The notes: generated by a model not told the origin, from the letters alone. A stretch of DNA of 64,000 bases from Hyphomicrobium sp. CS1GBMeth3 (GCF_900117455.1 NZ_FPHO01000002.1:1178001-1242000); one strand, 5' to 3'. Counted from the first letter of the stretch, positions 1-9,726 are shown. Program-made: numbers and translations.

Positions 1-1319
1 TCGAATACGGCGATTTCGAGGGCACCATTCCCGAAGGCGAATACGGCGGCGGGACGGTGATGATCTGGGACCGCGGGTTCTGGCTGCCCGACGGCGACAA
101 GCCCGCCAAGAAGGCGCTCGCCGATGGTGACCTCAAGATCCTGCTCGCCGGCACGAAGCTCAAGGGGAGCTGGGTACTGGTGCGCATGAAAAGCGACCGC
201 GTGGGCGGCAAGCGCACCAACTGGCTGCTGATCAAGCATCGCGACGAGTACGCCAAGCCGGGCGACAAGGATGCGCTCCTGAAAGACGACCGCTCGGTCG
301 CCTCCGAGCGCACGATGGCCGAGATCGCTGCTGGCAAAGGCCGGAGACCGAAGCCGTTCATGCTCGGCAAGGCCAATGCCTTCAAGCCGGATGCGGTGTG
401 GCACTCGGACGGCGCGGATCCGGTGCTCGGCGTCACGATCAGCAAGCCGGACAAGGTGCTGTGGCCCGCCACCAAGGAAGAGCCTGCCGCAACGAAGCGC
501 GACCTCGCGCTCTATCTCGAGGCGGTAGGCGACTGGATGCTGCCGCACATCGCGGGCCGGCCCTGTTCCGTCGTTCGCGCGCCGGACGGCATCGAGGGCG
601 AGACCTTCTTCCAGCGCCATGCCATGCGCGGCACGTCCGAGCACGTGACGCTCGTGCGCATTGCCGGCGACCGGGAGCCTTATCTGCAGATCGACAGCGT
701 GGAGGGGCTGATCGCGATGGCGCAATCGGCGGCGCTCGAATTTCATCCTTGGAACTGTGCGCCGGACGAGCCGACAGTGCCGGGGCGCCTCGTGTTCGAC
801 CTCGATCCCGGCCCTGGCGTTGCCTACGACGGCGTGGTCGCGGCGGCCAACGAGTTGCGCGGGCGGCTCGAAGCGCTCGGCCTCGTGCCGTTCTGCAAGA
901 GCACGGGGGGCAAAGGGTTGCATGTGGTCGTGCCGCTCAAGACAGGCCGCAGCGACACCCTCGGGTGGGACGAGGCAAAGACGTTCGCGCACGCCGTCTG
1001 TGAGGCGATGGCCCACGACAGCCCCAACCGCTATCTGACGACGATGACTAAGAAGCTCAGGCGCGGGAAGATCTTCCTCGACTATCTGCGCAATGACCGC
1101 ATGGCGACCGCGGTGGCACCCCTCTCGCCCCGCGCGCGGCCCGGTGCGCCGGTCGCGATGCCGTTGACCTGGGGACAGGTGCGCCGCGGCCTCGACCCGA
1201 TGCGCTTCACGCTGCGCACCGTGCCGGACCTGCTCGGATCGACCAAGGCCTGGTCCGATTACGACAAGGCGGCGCGGCCGCTCAAGAGCGCGATCCGCAA
1301 ACTCGTCGACGAGCGATGA
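1..1319 (+). CDS. ligD: LigD-type protein: 3'-phosphoesterase + primase-polymerase (5' partial)
   Basis: Non-homologous end-joining protein, open at the left edge; the frame is already coding from base 3. The first visible residues ([16 protein letters not shown]) are the end of the LigD 3'-phosphoesterase domain, which trims DNA 3' ends. From about residue 120 of the visible part follows an archaeo-eukaryotic primase-type polymerase domain: start of domain [13 protein letters not shown], metal-binding FDLDPG, nucleotide-binding STGGKGLH and the third acidic site in [10 protein letters not shown]. No ligase domain follows, because the frame stops at TGA 1317. The ligase function is encoded separately at 1651-2724. 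Ku is not in the window. PE plus POL without LIG is a less usual arrangement of LigD. Confidence 0.9.
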   Translation, partial: EYGDFEGTIPEGEYGGGTVMIWDRGFWLPDGDKPAKKALADGDLKILLAGTKLKGSWVLVRMKSDRVGGKRTNWLLIKHRDEYAKPGDKDALLKDDRSVASERTMAEIAAGKGRRPKPFMLGKANAFKPDAVWHSDGADPVLGVTISKPDKVLWPATKEEPAATKRDLALYLEAVGDWMLPHIAGRPCSVVRAPDGIEGETFFQRHAMRGTSEHVTLVRIAGDREPYLQIDSVEGLIAMAQSAALEFHPWNCAPDEPTVPGRLVFDLDPGPGVAYDGVVAAANELRGRLEALGLVPFCKSTGGKGLHVVVPLKTGRSDTLGWDEAKTFAHAVCEAMAHDSPNRYLTTMTKKLRRGKIFLDYLRNDRMATAVAPLSPRARPGAPVAMPLTWGQVRRGLDPMRFTLRTVPDLLGSTKAWSDYDKAARPLKSAIRKLVDER

Positions 1320-1322
1320 TAA

Positions 1323-1601
1323 TCAGCGGCCGCGCCAGAGGAAGATCGTCAGAACGGCGCCGAGAACGGCCGCTACATACAAAAGGACCGACGGAAGAAG
1401 TCCAAGGATCACGCCGATATGAAAGCCCATGAACGAGCCTGCGATGCCGACAAGGCTGTACGTGACATCGCCGGCACCCGTTGCGTCAGCGACCTGGCGG
1501 CCGATCCAGCCTCGTCCTCTGCGGTTGAACAGTAGGCCGACGATGATGCCGATCGCGACAAGGATAACAAAGGTCATGATGGCCGTGGTGACGATGGGCA
1601 T
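1323..1601 (-). CDS. GlsB/YeaQ/YmgE-family small membrane protein
   Basis: A 92-residue hydrophobic protein with three predicted membrane segments. The pattern GxxVGLLFNRRGRGWIGRQV, then VTYSLVGIAGSFMGFHIG and a C-terminal LLYVAAVLGAVLTIFLW, resembles the transglycosylase-associated (GlsB/YeaQ/YmgE) family of small stress-related inner-membrane proteins of unknown mechanism. The frame could open upstream at 1676, but the ATG at 1601 begins at the first hydrophobic helix and avoids overlap with the divergent ligase gene. It lies in opposite orientation between the two halves of the split LigD system. Confidence 0.7.
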   Translation of the reverse strand: MPIVTTAIMTFVILVAIGIIVGLLFNRRGRGWIGRQVADATGAGDVTYSLVGIAGSFMGFHIGVILGLLPSVLLYVAAVLGAVLTIFLWRGR

Positions 1602-1650
1602 GGCTTGCCTTTTCCCGCATGCGCAGAACCGCGCTTTGGACGAATGCTGA

Positions 1651-2724
1651 ATGACCCGCGTAAGTTCCGCCGACAAGCAAATTCAACGGAAGCCAAAAGC
1701 GGCCAAGCACGACGGCTCCCGGCTGCTCGCGAACCGTCCGCGAGATGCGATGCCGGCGTTCGTGCCGCCCTGTCTCACGACGCTCACGAGCACGCCTCCA
1801 GACGGCGATAACTGGGTGCACGAGATCAAGCTCGACGGCTATCGGCTTCAGGCCCGCGTGCGCGACGGCACAGTGCAGCTTCTGACGCGCGGCGGGCTCG
1901 ACTGGACGGCACGTTTTCCCTCGATCGCCAAAGCGCTTGCGGCGCTCAAGGTCAAGAGCGCGATCATCGATGGCGAAGCGGTGGTCGAGACGAGCGAGGG
2001 CGTAACAAGCTTCATCAAGCTCGTTGAAGCGCTGGAGGCTGGGCGCTCCGAGGACATGGTATTCGTCGTGTTCGACCTCCTCTATCTCGACGGTGTCGAC
2101 ATCCGCGATGCGCCGCTAAAAGATCGCAAGGAGCTGCTGCACGCTCTCATGGCTCGCGGGCGGCGCTCGCCGCGTCTGCGCTACAGCGAGCACCTCACAA
2201 CCGACGGGCAGACGGTGCTCAACGAGGCCTGCGTGCTCGGGCTCGAGGGTATCGTCTCCAAGCGGCTCGATCTTCCCTACCGGTCGGGCCGCAACGGCGA
2301 CTGGCTCAAATCCAAATGCATCCTCACCGACGAGTTCGTCATCGGCGGCTATCTCGTGTCTACGGTCGATGCCAAGGCCGTGGGAGCGCTGGCGCTTGGC
2401 ACCTTCGAAGGCGGCAAGTTCGTTTACGCGGGCCGCGTCGGAACCGGATTCACGCACGCCAGCGCACGTTCGCTGTGGAAAACGCTGCAGCCGCTTAAAA
2501 CCTCAACGCCAGCGTTTGCAGGCTCTCTGACGAGTGCACAACGGCGCGGCGTGGTCTGGGTGCGACCGGAGCGCGTTGCGCAAATCGAGTACCGCAGCCG
2601 CACGGGTGATGGGCTTCTGCGGCACGCCTCGTTCAAGGGACTGCGCGAGGACAAACCCGCTCGCGACGTGCATCGTCCCAAGGTCAAACACGCGCCCTCT
2701 TCCTCCTCTCGCAAGCAAACATGA
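1651..2724 (+). CDS. ATP-dependent DNA ligase (LigD ligase part, stand-alone)
   Basis: A 357-residue ATP-dependent DNA ligase that seals nicks and breaks through a lysine-AMP intermediate. Visible motifs: nucleotidyl lysine in KLDGYR (about residue 60), DGEAVV (motif III), FDLLYLDG, GLEGIVSKR (motif IV), WLKSKC (motif V), and an OB-fold end with LRHASFKGLREDK (motif VI). It matches the LIG domain of bacterial LigD and has neither PE nor POL domain; those are in the gene ending at 1319. The two would together reconstitute a LigD. The basic tail after residue 340 is not part of the catalytic core. Confidence 0.9.
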   Translation: MTRVSSADKQIQRKPKAAKHDGSRLLANRPRDAMPAFVPPCLTTLTSTPPDGDNWVHEIKLDGYRLQARVRDGTVQLLTRGGLDWTARFPSIAKALAALKVKSAIIDGEAVVETSEGVTSFIKLVEALEAGRSEDMVFVVFDLLYLDGVDIRDAPLKDRKELLHALMARGRRSPRLRYSEHLTTDGQTVLNEACVLGLEGIVSKRLDLPYRSGRNGDWLKSKCILTDEFVIGGYLVSTVDAKAVGALALGTFEGGKFVYAGRVGTGFTHASARSLWKTLQPLKTSTPAFAGSLTSAQRRGVVWVRPERVAQIEYRSRTGDGLLRHASFKGLREDKPARDVHRPKVKHAPSSSSRKQT

Positions 2725-2864
2725 TGCATTGATCGGCAATCGGTGCCGTTGCGGAAACGGAGCGTTTGCCGCAACCTCTTGTTCAGGTGGACAGCCGTCC
2801 CCATCTCGCGCGCTTACGCGAGGCCGAGCCGCTGCCTGCGGCCGGCCGGAAAGGAGACAGCCTG

Positions 2865-3731
2865 ATGAGAAAGATCCTCGGAGTAACCGACAGCCCGAAG
2901 GCCCACTGGGTCGGCGACGGATTTCCCGTGCGCTCGATGCTCTCGCCCGAGAGCGGCCTTTCCCCTTTTCTTCTGCTCGACTACGCGGGACCTGCCGAGT
3001 TCACGCCGACGGATCGTCAGCGCGGCGTCGGACAGCATCCGCATCGCGGCTTCGAGACCGTGACCATCGTCTATCAGGGCGAGCTCGCGCATCGCGACTC
3101 GACCGGCGGCGGTGGCACGATCGGTCCCGGCGACGTGCAGTGGATGACGGCGGCCTCAGGCATCCTTCACGAGGAGTTCCACTCGAAGGCATTCAGCCGC
3201 TCGGGCGGGACGCTCGAGATGGTGCAGCTCTGGATCAACCTGCCGGCCAAGGACAAGAAAGCCCCTCCCGGCTACCAGACCTTGCTCAGGGGCGACATCC
3301 CGTCCGTCGATCTCGCGGATGGGGCGGGACGTGTGCGTATCATCGCGGGCGAGTACGAGGGCCAGAAGGGACCGGCGCAGACGTTCACGCCGATCAACAT
3401 CTGGGATCTCAAGCTCGGTCGCGACAAGACCACGACGCTCAACCTGCCCGAAGGCCACACGGTGGCGCTCGCAGTGCTGGGCGGGACCGTGCTCGTCAAC
3501 GACGAAGCGGTCGTACGCGGCGCACAGCTCGTGCACCTCGCGCGGACGGGCGGAGGCATCACGCTCGAGTCCAACAACGAGGCCACGGTGTTGGTGCTCT
3601 CCGGCGCGCCGATCAAGGAGCAGATGGTGGCGCATGGGCCGTTCGTCATGAACACGGTCGGCGAGATCAAGCAGGCGATGCTCGATTTCGCCGAGGGGCG
3701 CATCGGCACCCGTACCGAAACGCTGCACTAG
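2865..3731 (+). CDS. Pirin family protein
   Basis: A 288-residue bicupin of the pirin family, iron-binding proteins with proposed quercetinase or redox-sensing roles. The N-terminal cupin has GQHPHRGFETVT with the metal-ligand histidines, followed by GDVQWMTAASGILHEE, another conserved pirin block containing the remaining ligands. The C-terminal cupin is less conserved, as usual. An upstream in-frame start exists at 2766, but the ATG at 2865 follows an AAAGGAG ribosome-binding site at 2850-2855 and begins where family members begin. A strong terminator follows directly, so the gene is probably a single transcription unit. The physiological substrate cannot be told. Confidence 0.9.
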   Translation: MRKILGVTDSPKAHWVGDGFPVRSMLSPESGLSPFLLLDYAGPAEFTPTDRQRGVGQHPHRGFETVTIVYQGELAHRDSTGGGGTIGPGDVQWMTAASGILHEEFHSKAFSRSGGTLEMVQLWINLPAKDKKAPPGYQTLLRGDIPSVDLADGAGRVRIIAGEYEGQKGPAQTFTPINIWDLKLGRDKTTTLNLPEGHTVALAVLGGTVLVNDEAVVRGAQLVHLARTGGGITLESNNEATVLVLSGAPIKEQMVAHGPFVMNTVGEIKQAMLDFAEGRIGTRTETLH

Positions 3732-3748
3732 CAGCGGCCCACAACCTG

Positions 3749-3786
3749 AAGCGGCCTCGGTCGAGATCGACCGGGGCCGCTTTTTA
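3749..3786 (+). terminator. Rho-independent terminator after pirin gene
   Basis: An almost perfect stem, AAGCGGCC-T-CGGTCGA, pairs with TCGACCG-G-GGCCGCTT across a GA loop and is followed by TTTTT. It lies 17 bases past the pirin stop codon, between that gene and the convergent ABC transporter gene. The U-tract makes it a plus-strand terminator. Confidence 0.9.
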
Positions 3787-3791
3787 TTGCC

Positions 3792-5591
3792 CTACTCCGC
3801 CGCGCGGAGGTCTCCCGACTGGCGCTCGAACAGATGCCGGTAGCGTCCATTCGGGCGACGGATCAGCTCGCCGTGCGGTCCGTCCTCGACGATGCGACCC
3901 TTGTCGAACACCAGGATCCGGTCCAGCGCGCGCACCGTGGACAGGCGGTGCGCGATGACGATCGCCGTGCGCCCTTTCAAGAGACGCTCGATCGCCGCCT
4001 GGATCAGCTGCTCCGACTCCGAGTCGAGACTCGACGTGGCCTCGTCCAGGATCAGGATCGGCGCGTCGACCAGGAACGCGCGCGCGAGCGCGATGCGCTG
4101 GCGCTCGCCGCCCGACAACTTCACGCCGCGCTCGCCGACAAGCGTCTGATAGCCCTTCGGCAGGCGCGTGATAAAGTCGTGCGCATTGGCGAGGCGCGCT
4201 GCGTGCTCGTTCTCGGCCTGCGACGCGCCCGGACGGCCGTAGCCGATGTTCTCCGCCAGCGTGCGGTGGAATAGGATCGGCTCCTGCGGGACGATGGCGA
4301 TCTGCGCTCGCAGCGATTGCTGCGTCGTCGCCGCCACGTCCCGCCCGTCGATCACGATGCGGCCGCCGGTGACGTCATATAGCCTCTGGATCAGCTTCAC
4401 GAACGTCGTCTTCCCCGAGCCCGAGCGACCGACGAGGCCGACGCGCTCGCCGCCACGGATGGTCACCGACAAGCCCTCGTAGAGCGGCGTCGCGTGGGCA
4501 CCGTAATGGAACACCACGTCCTCGAAGCGAATCTCGCCGCGCTCGATGCGCATCGGCTTGGCGCCCTCGCGGTCGACGATGCCGATCGGCGTGGCGTGCA
4601 GCTCGACCAGCTCATCCATCTCGTTGATGGAGCGCTGCAGGTTGTGGACGTGCATGCCGACGTCCCGAAGGTAGCCGTGCACGACGAAGTAGGTCGTCAG
4701 CAAGTATGTCACGTCGCCCGGCGTTGCCTTGCCGGCCCACCAGAGCCAAAGGCCTGCACCGGCCAGGGTCGAGCGGACGAACAGCAACACGACGTGCTGG
4801 CCCGTTCCCGCAAGCGTGTGGCGGAACCACGTGCGCGCACTGCGCCGCCGCCATCTCGCCACGACCGCCGCAAGGCGCACGTCCTCGCGATCCTCGGCAC
4901 CGTAGGCCTTGACGACGGGGTTGTTGCCGAGCGCGTCTGCGAGCGTGCCGCCGATGCGCGTATCCCAGGCGTTCGAGAGCCTGGACGCGGGCGCGATGTA
5001 GTAGACCGCCAGCGAGACCGTCATCGTAACGTAGGCAAGTGCGCCCATCGCGACGATCAGGCCCATCAGCGGCCACTGCACTGCGAGCAGCACCGTGGTG
5101 GCGACGAGCACGAACGCCGACGGCAAGAGCGCCAGCAGAAGCGTATCGTTCAACTGATCGACCGCCCACATGCCGCGCGTGACCTTGCGCATCACGGAAC
5201 CGGAGAAGCTGTTGGCGTGCCAGTCGGTGGAGAACCGCTGCACGCGCGCAAACGTTTCCTGCGCGATGTCCGACATCATGCCGAGCGACAGCGGAATGAC
5301 GCCCATCCAGCCGAAGTGACGCAGCGCCACCATACCTGCACCCAGCGCGACCATGATGCCAAAGGCCTCGAGCGCGCGCGTGAGGGCGACGTCGCGCGCC
5401 TCGCCGGCGAGCAACAACGCGTCGACGAGGCGTCCCGAGAAGAACGGGATGAACACGTCTGCCAGCGTGGCGAGCAAAATCGCGCCCGCAACGCGGGCGA
5501 CGAGGAGCTTGCGCCGGCGCCAATGGCCGGCGGTGTAGGCCAGTACAGCGTTGATCGCCGTGCGGCCGCCAGTGCGGTTCTCGCTTGTCAT
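3792..5591 (-). CDS. ABC transporter, fused permease and ATPase (exporter type)
   Basis: A 599-residue half-transporter of the ABC exporter class. Residues about 25-330 form a six-helix transmembrane domain; the last 240 residues are the ATPase with Walker A GRSGSGKTT, signature LSGGERQR, Walker B ILILDEATSSLD and the H-loop IVIAHRLSTV. It should work as a dimer in the inner membrane, exporting an unidentified lipid, peptide or drug. The frame extends to 5672 but the ATG at 5591 is where homologues begin; the ribosome-binding site is weak. It is monocistronic. The substrate cannot be inferred from neighbours. Confidence 0.88.
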   Translation of the reverse strand: MTSENRTGGRTAINAVLAYTAGHWRRRKLLVARVAGAILLATLADVFIPFFSGRLVDALLLAGEARDVALTRALEAFGIMVALGAGMVALRHFGWMGVIPLSLGMMSDIAQETFARVQRFSTDWHANSFSGSVMRKVTRGMWAVDQLNDTLLLALLPSAFVLVATTVLLAVQWPLMGLIVAMGALAYVTMTVSLAVYYIAPASRLSNAWDTRIGGTLADALGNNPVVKAYGAEDREDVRLAAVVARWRRRSARTWFRHTLAGTGQHVVLLFVRSTLAGAGLWLWWAGKATPGDVTYLLTTYFVVHGYLRDVGMHVHNLQRSINEMDELVELHATPIGIVDREGAKPMRIERGEIRFEDVVFHYGAHATPLYEGLSVTIRGGERVGLVGRSGSGKTTFVKLIQRLYDVTGGRIVIDGRDVAATTQQSLRAQIAIVPQEPILFHRTLAENIGYGRPGASQAENEHAARLANAHDFITRLPKGYQTLVGERGVKLSGGERQRIALARAFLVDAPILILDEATSSLDSESEQLIQAAIERLLKGRTAIVIAHRLSTVRALDRILVFDKGRIVEDGPHGELIRRPNGRYRHLFERQSGDLRAAE

Positions 5592-5993
5592 TTTCGTGCC
5601 GGCGCAGAAGCGCCGTCTCCAACGGAAGTGGGACACTTCGGACGCACGAGCAGCCGGGCGTCCGCGGTCCAAATCAGATTTTTATTGAGGTTTGCCCTGT
5701 GGGCTCGAAGGTCGCGCTGCGACCCGGGACGGCTGAGCTAAGAGAGCCGAGCGGTCCAAACCGGGTGAAGGCGCAGGCGTGTGACGATCATGCTGTCCTC
5801 CCCGGTTGCGTTGAAGATATGCGGCTCATACCAGCGCGTCGCATCGTTGGCAAGGCCACGCGAGCCAAGTGCCGTCGTCGCGATCGACGTCTCGCAGCCT
5901 TATTCGGCGATTTGATGGCCGTCGTGCAAATTCCGGGATCGCTCGTTCCCGACGCGGTTTTCGCGTCGGGAACGATTGAAACTCTCACAAGCG
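5592..5993. other. Gene-free interval between ABC exporter and SDR genes
   Basis: About 400 bases with no convincing gene in any frame. The left part contains the upstream region of the ABC exporter (T-rich segment near 5690). The right part holds the strong hairpin listed separately, just downstream of the SDR stop. Confidence 0.6.
5944..5974 (-). repeat. Perfect 13-bp inverted repeat downstream of SDR gene
   Basis: CGTTCCCGACGCG (5944-5956) and its exact reverse complement (5962-5974) are separated by five bases. It lies 20 bases beyond the SDR stop codon on the minus strand. No U-tract follows on either strand, so it could be an mRNA 3'-end stabiliser or an atypical terminator rather than a classical intrinsic terminator. 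Confidence 0.8.
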
Positions 5994-6782
5994 TTAGACA
6001 ACGCTGCGAACGAGGCCGCCTTCGGCGCGGATGGCGGCGCCGTTGATGGCCGCAGCGTTGTCCGACACCACAAAGGCCACAACGTCGCCGATTTCCTTGG
6101 GGTCGATCAGGCGGCCGATCAGTGACGACGGGCGGTTCTCCGCGATGAACTTGCGCTCGGCCTCGGCGAGGCTCAGGCCACCGTAGATGCTCGTAATGAA
6201 TTCCTCGACGCCGGGCGTGCGCGTCGGCCCCGGCAGCACCGAGTTCACCGTCACGTTCGTGTTCTTGGTCAGCTCCGCAAGGGAGCGCGCGATCGACAGC
6301 TGCATGGTTTTCGTCGCGCTGTAGTGGGCCATCTCGGGCGCCGGGCTGACGCCGGATTCGCTCGAGATGAACACGACACGACCGTGGCCGCGGTCGAGCA
6401 TGCCGCGCAGGTAATGGCGCGAGAGACGCACGCCGCTCATGATGTTGACGTCGAACAGGCGCTGCCACGCCTCGTCCGTCTCGTCGAAGAAGCCGACCGC
6501 TTCGTAGATGCCGAGGTTGTTGACGAGGATGTCGGCCGACGGCACGGCGGCGATCGTCGCTGCGCAGCCTTCAGCGGTGCCGTTGTCGGTTGCAAGAGGA
6601 ACGAGATCCGCATTCGGAAGCCCGGCACGCACGTCGGCGATCGCCTTGTCGACGCTCGCTTGCGTTCGTCCGTTGATGACGACGCGGGCGCCTTCTGCGG
6701 CGAGAGCGCGGGCGATCTCGAGGCCGATGCCGCCGGACGACGCGGTCACGAGGGCCGTCTTGTTCGCGAGATTCAAATTCAT
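5994..6782 (-). CDS. SDR family NAD(P)-dependent oxidoreductase
   Basis: A 262-residue short-chain dehydrogenase/reductase. The N-terminal nucleotide site reads [15 protein letters not shown] (an Ala where most members have Gly); NNLGIY stands for the usual NNAG; the catalytic pair is in FISSESG (Ser) and HYSATK (Tyr, Lys). The C-terminus [14 protein letters not shown] is typical. The substrate is unknown. It lies 65 bases downstream of a LysR-family gene on the same strand, which may regulate it. The ATG at 6782 is preceded by a modest GAGGT ribosome-binding site. Confidence 0.88.
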   Translation of the reverse strand: MNLNLANKTALVTASSGGIGLEIARALAAEGARVVINGRTQASVDKAIADVRAGLPNADLVPLATDNGTAEGCAATIAAVPSADILVNNLGIYEAVGFFDETDEAWQRLFDVNIMSGVRLSRHYLRGMLDRGHGRVVFISSESGVSPAPEMAHYSATKTMQLSIARSLAELTKNTNVTVNSVLPGPTRTPGVEEFITSIYGGLSLAEAERKFIAENRPSSLIGRLIDPKEIGDVVAFVVSDNAAAINGAAIRAEGGLVRSVV

Positions 6783-6847
6783 TCGTAGACCTCGTTGCTC
6801 GGGTTGGATCAGCTTCCGTCGTCCTACGCACCGAATGCCAGCGCGGA

Positions 6848-7762
6848 TCAGGTCGCCGCGGACGAAATCGCTTTTTTACCGGTACGCGCCGACCGGCGGC
6901 CGCGATTTACCGATGCAAATTCCTCACGCAGCACGGAAGCAAGCTCGGTTGCCATGTCGTTCTGCGTGTTGCGCGGCAGGTAGAGGTTCACGTGGCACGT
7001 CGGCAACTTAGGAAGGCCGGCAGCCTCGCTTAAGAGAGCGAGACTTGCGGGCGCGGCACACGACAGCATCGGTGCCACAGCGAGATCTGCCTCGAGGGTC
7101 GCGATCATCGGCTCTAGACTGTTAGACTCGCTCACGGGCCGCCACTGGCGATGCCATTTCGCCAGCGCCGCCAGTGCATACGGACGGAAGGCGCAGGTCT
7201 CCGCGCCGAGAGAAACCGGGAGCGGATCTCGCCGATAGGCATCGCCTCCTGCCGCGCCGACCCAGACGAGCTGGTCCACGAGCAGACTTTCGGCGCGCGC
7301 GGGGCGGGCGGCCTCCGTCGTCAGCGTGAGATCGAGCTCGCCGCGGCCTAAGGCGTCGAGCAGCAGGCGCGAGGTGCTCGTCACCAGAGAAACACGCACA
7401 TTCGGGAAGCGCTTGTCGAAGCGGCGCAGCACCTCGGGCAGGAAGCGGGCGACGAGGTCATAAGGCACGCCGAGACGCACCTCGCCTGCAAAGGCCGGCG
7501 CGGCCATGGCGCGCCAGGTTTCGTCGTTGAGCCCGATGAGCCGCTGAGCGTACGGCAACAGGCGCCCGCCGTCGGGGCTCAACACAAGCCGGCGTTGTTT
7601 GCGCACGAACATCGGCTTGCCGAACAGCTCCTCAAGGCGGCGGATCTGCTGGCTGACCGCCGCTTGCGTCAGACTCAACATCCCGGCGGCTTCGGTCACA
7701 GAGCCGGTCTCAACGACCGCGTTGAAGGCTCTCAGGAGCCCGATGTCGATGTTGCGCGCCAT
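6848..7762 (-). CDS. LysR family transcriptional regulator
   Basis: A 304-residue LysR-type regulator. The N-terminal winged helix-turn-helix is clear: [44 protein letters not shown], followed by a substrate-binding domain from about residue 90 of the periplasmic-binding type. It probably controls the SDR gene immediately downstream and perhaps the divergent DUF1127 gene; the 104-base AT-rich divergent region 7763-7866 would hold its operator. The effector is unknown. Confidence 0.92.
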   Translation of the reverse strand: MARNIDIGLLRAFNAVVETGSVTEAAGMLSLTQAAVSQQIRRLEELFGKPMFVRKQRRLVLSPDGGRLLPYAQRLIGLNDETWRAMAAPAFAGEVRLGVPYDLVARFLPEVLRRFDKRFPNVRVSLVTSTSRLLLDALGRGELDLTLTTEAARPARAESLLVDQLVWVGAAGGDAYRRDPLPVSLGAETCAFRPYALAALAKWHRQWRPVSESNSLEPMIATLEADLAVAPMLSCAAPASLALLSEAAGLPKLPTCHVNLYLPRNTQNDMATELASVLREEFASVNRGRRSARTGKKAISSAAT

Positions 7763-7866
7763 GAAAGTATCATAACGATCTATTATGCGACTGATGCATT
7801 ACATTTGCTTCACTAATATGAACATGTGCCTTAAGAGACGGCTCCGCGCAATCCCGGAGCATCATC

Positions 7867-8085
7867 ATGGACCGCGCACTGCATCCCTCGGACACAATCG
7901 CGACGCGGCCGGCGCGCCGGCTCCTGCGCACCCTCGTCTGGGCAGAAGCCGTGTTCCGTACGGTCCGCGAGCGCCGTCAACTCATGTCGCTTGACGAACA
8001 CGGCCTCAAGGACATCGGCATGAGCCGCGCCGACGCCTACTGCGAATGGAGCCGCCCGTTCTGGGACGTCCCTCGCGACCGATGA
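7867..8085 (+). CDS. DUF1127 domain protein
   Basis: A 72-residue basic protein ending in the DUF1127 signature: RRQLMSLDEHGLKDIGMSRADAYCEWSRPFW. These short proteins are abundant in alphaproteobacteria; some members affect RNA turnover and phosphate or carbon metabolism, but the role of this one is unknown. The ATG at 7867 follows GGAG at a 7-base spacing. It is divergent from the LysR gene. Confidence 0.8.
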   Translation: MDRALHPSDTIATRPARRLLRTLVWAEAVFRTVRERRQLMSLDEHGLKDIGMSRADAYCEWSRPFWDVPRDR

Positions 8086-8143
8086 AAAGCCTGCGGGCCA
8101 TCGTCTATCCTGGCCCGAACCTTATCCTCAAGCTGTGGTCCTG

Positions 8144-8779
8144 ATGCCGCCCGAACTTTCGCTTTCGCTCGTCGGATACGCAATCGCCGCCTCCATTACG
8201 CCCGGTCCCAACAACCTGCTCGTTCTCACGTCCGGGCTCAACCATGGCGTGTCCCGCTCGCTGCCTCTGGTGACGGGCATCAGCCTCGGGTTTGCTTTGA
8301 TGTTGATTGTAGTCGGCATCGGACTAGGCTCGATCATCCGTTCGAGTCCTGGTTTTCATACTGCCGCGAAGGTGCTTGGCCTCTCGTACATGCTGTGGCT
8401 GGCCTGGAAGGTCGCGTGTAGCGCGCCAAGCTTCGGGGCTGCGGACTCGCGTGCCGCCGAGCCGCTTTCGGCTGTGACGGGCGCGCTGTTTCAGTGGGTC
8501 AACCCCAAGGCGTGGGCTATCGCGCTATCGGCAACGGCCGTCTTCTCGGTGCCCGATGCGCCAACCGCGAGCTTGGCGTGGGTTGCGTGCGTTTTCCTCG
8601 TTGTCGCGCTGGCCTCGCTCAGTGCGTGGGCCGCGTTCGGCAACCTGATGCGCCGGCTCATCGACAGCCCCGCCCACATTCGTGCTTTCAACATCGCCAT
8701 GGCGCTGCTGCTCATCGCGAGCGTGTTGCCGATCGGCTACGATCTCGTGGCCCAGCTGCAAGGAGGTCCATTGCCGTGA
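8144..8779 (+). CDS. LysE family translocator
   Basis: A 211-residue integral membrane protein of the LysE/RhtB amino-acid exporter superfamily. The family hallmark ASITPGPNNLLVLTSGLNHG is at the N-terminus, and QWVNPKAWAIAL is the conserved central motif. About six membrane helices are predicted. A GTG three codons upstream (8135) is an alternative start; neither has a good ribosome-binding site. Its stop codon overlaps the start of the next gene (GTGA), so the two are translationally coupled. Confidence 0.87.
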   Translation: MPPELSLSLVGYAIAASITPGPNNLLVLTSGLNHGVSRSLPLVTGISLGFALMLIVVGIGLGSIIRSSPGFHTAAKVLGLSYMLWLAWKVACSAPSFGAADSRAAEPLSAVTGALFQWVNPKAWAIALSATAVFSVPDAPTASLAWVACVFLVVALASLSAWAAFGNLMRRLIDSPAHIRAFNIAMALLLIASVLPIGYDLVAQLQGGPLP

Positions 8780-9405
8780 GCGCGTCGCACCTCGATTTCT
8801 GGTTCGATTTCGGGTCGACTTATTCGTATCCCGCCGCCGAGCGCATTCGGCCGCTCGCGGACGCGGCCGGTGTCGCCGTCCGCTTTCGCCCCTTCATGCT
8901 GGGCGCCATCTTCAAGGCCCAGGGCTGGAACACGTCTCCGTTCAACATCTATCCGAGCAAGGGGCGCTACATGTGGCGCGATCTTGCGCGCATCTGCGCC
9001 GATCTCGACCTGCCACTCGTGCAGCCGGATCCCTTCCCGCAAAGCAGCCTCCTCGCTGCCCGCGTTGCAGTTGCCGCCGCGGATCAAGACTGGATTGGCG
9101 ACTATTGCGTCGAGGTGTTTCGTGAGGCATTCACCCGCGGCCACCCCATCGCGGAGACTTCCGTGATCGAGGGCGTCGTCGCGCGCTGCGGCGGCGACGG
9201 ACGTCTCTATATCGAGGAGGCCCAGCGCACAGAGGTAAAGGACAGACTGCGCGCGGAGACGGACTACGCGGCGAACCTCGGCATTTTCGGTGCGCCGACG
9301 TTCATTGCTCCCGACGGCGAGCTGTTTTGGGGAAACGATCGCCTCGAGCGCGCAATCGCGTGGTCGATAGGCTCTGTCTCCCCTGCTCGTGCTTCGACTA
9401 CCTAA
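8776..9405 (+). CDS. DsbA-family 2-hydroxychromene-2-carboxylate isomerase-like protein
   Basis: A 209-residue thioredoxin-fold protein of the kappa-GST / HCCA isomerase group. Features: N-terminal LDFWFDFGSTYSYPAAERI (the usual Ser-Pro is Ser-Thr here), insertion with GRYMWRDLARICADL, and C-terminal GIFGAPTFI with the cis-proline and WGNDRLE. Such enzymes act on aromatic degradation intermediates with glutathione, or are glutathione-dependent oxidoreductases; the substrate is not deducible. The GTG start at 8776 overlaps the LysE stop by 4 bp and sits 8 bases after a strong AAGGAGGT at 8760-8767. Confidence 0.88.
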   Translation: MSASHLDFWFDFGSTYSYPAAERIRPLADAAGVAVRFRPFMLGAIFKAQGWNTSPFNIYPSKGRYMWRDLARICADLDLPLVQPDPFPQSSLLAARVAVAAADQDWIGDYCVEVFREAFTRGHPIAETSVIEGVVARCGGDGRLYIEEAQRTEVKDRLRAETDYAANLGIFGAPTFIAPDGELFWGNDRLERAIAWSIGSVSPARASTT

Positions 9406-9726
9406 GAGAATATTTCCCTCTTAGGCTGCGGATCGCCCGCGCATGGAGTTTTCTTCCGACGTAACCGCGAATCACTTAGTCTGCCGACATTTACAATGTC
9501 CGCGTGTGCCGGCGTTGATTTAGAGCCTACCTGAAGAAACGTCTGTTGGCTGCGCGATCAGCGACACCAATTTCGTCACTGTCTGAGTTTTAAATTGTCA
9601 GGCTGTCGTCTGACGATTTTCGTCTTACGACTTATGGTCTATTTTATCACATGTCAGAATGGACCAATAAGACATAGTTTTTAGCTATCTCTGTTGCCCT
9701 TGCAGGGTGTCGCTCAAAGTGCCCTC
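9406..9726. other. AT-rich gene-free interval upstream of diguanylate cyclase
   Basis: About 320 bases, markedly AT-richer than the surroundings, with no plausible gene. A short imperfect inverted repeat (GTCGT ... ACGAC) lies near 9605-9632. This probably holds the promoter and control sites of the diguanylate cyclase gene starting at 9727. Confidence 0.55.

Noticed and set aside
2534..3958. A 474-residue plus-strand frame overlapping ligase and pirin genes
   Set aside because: It runs out of frame through two well-supported genes and the terminator.
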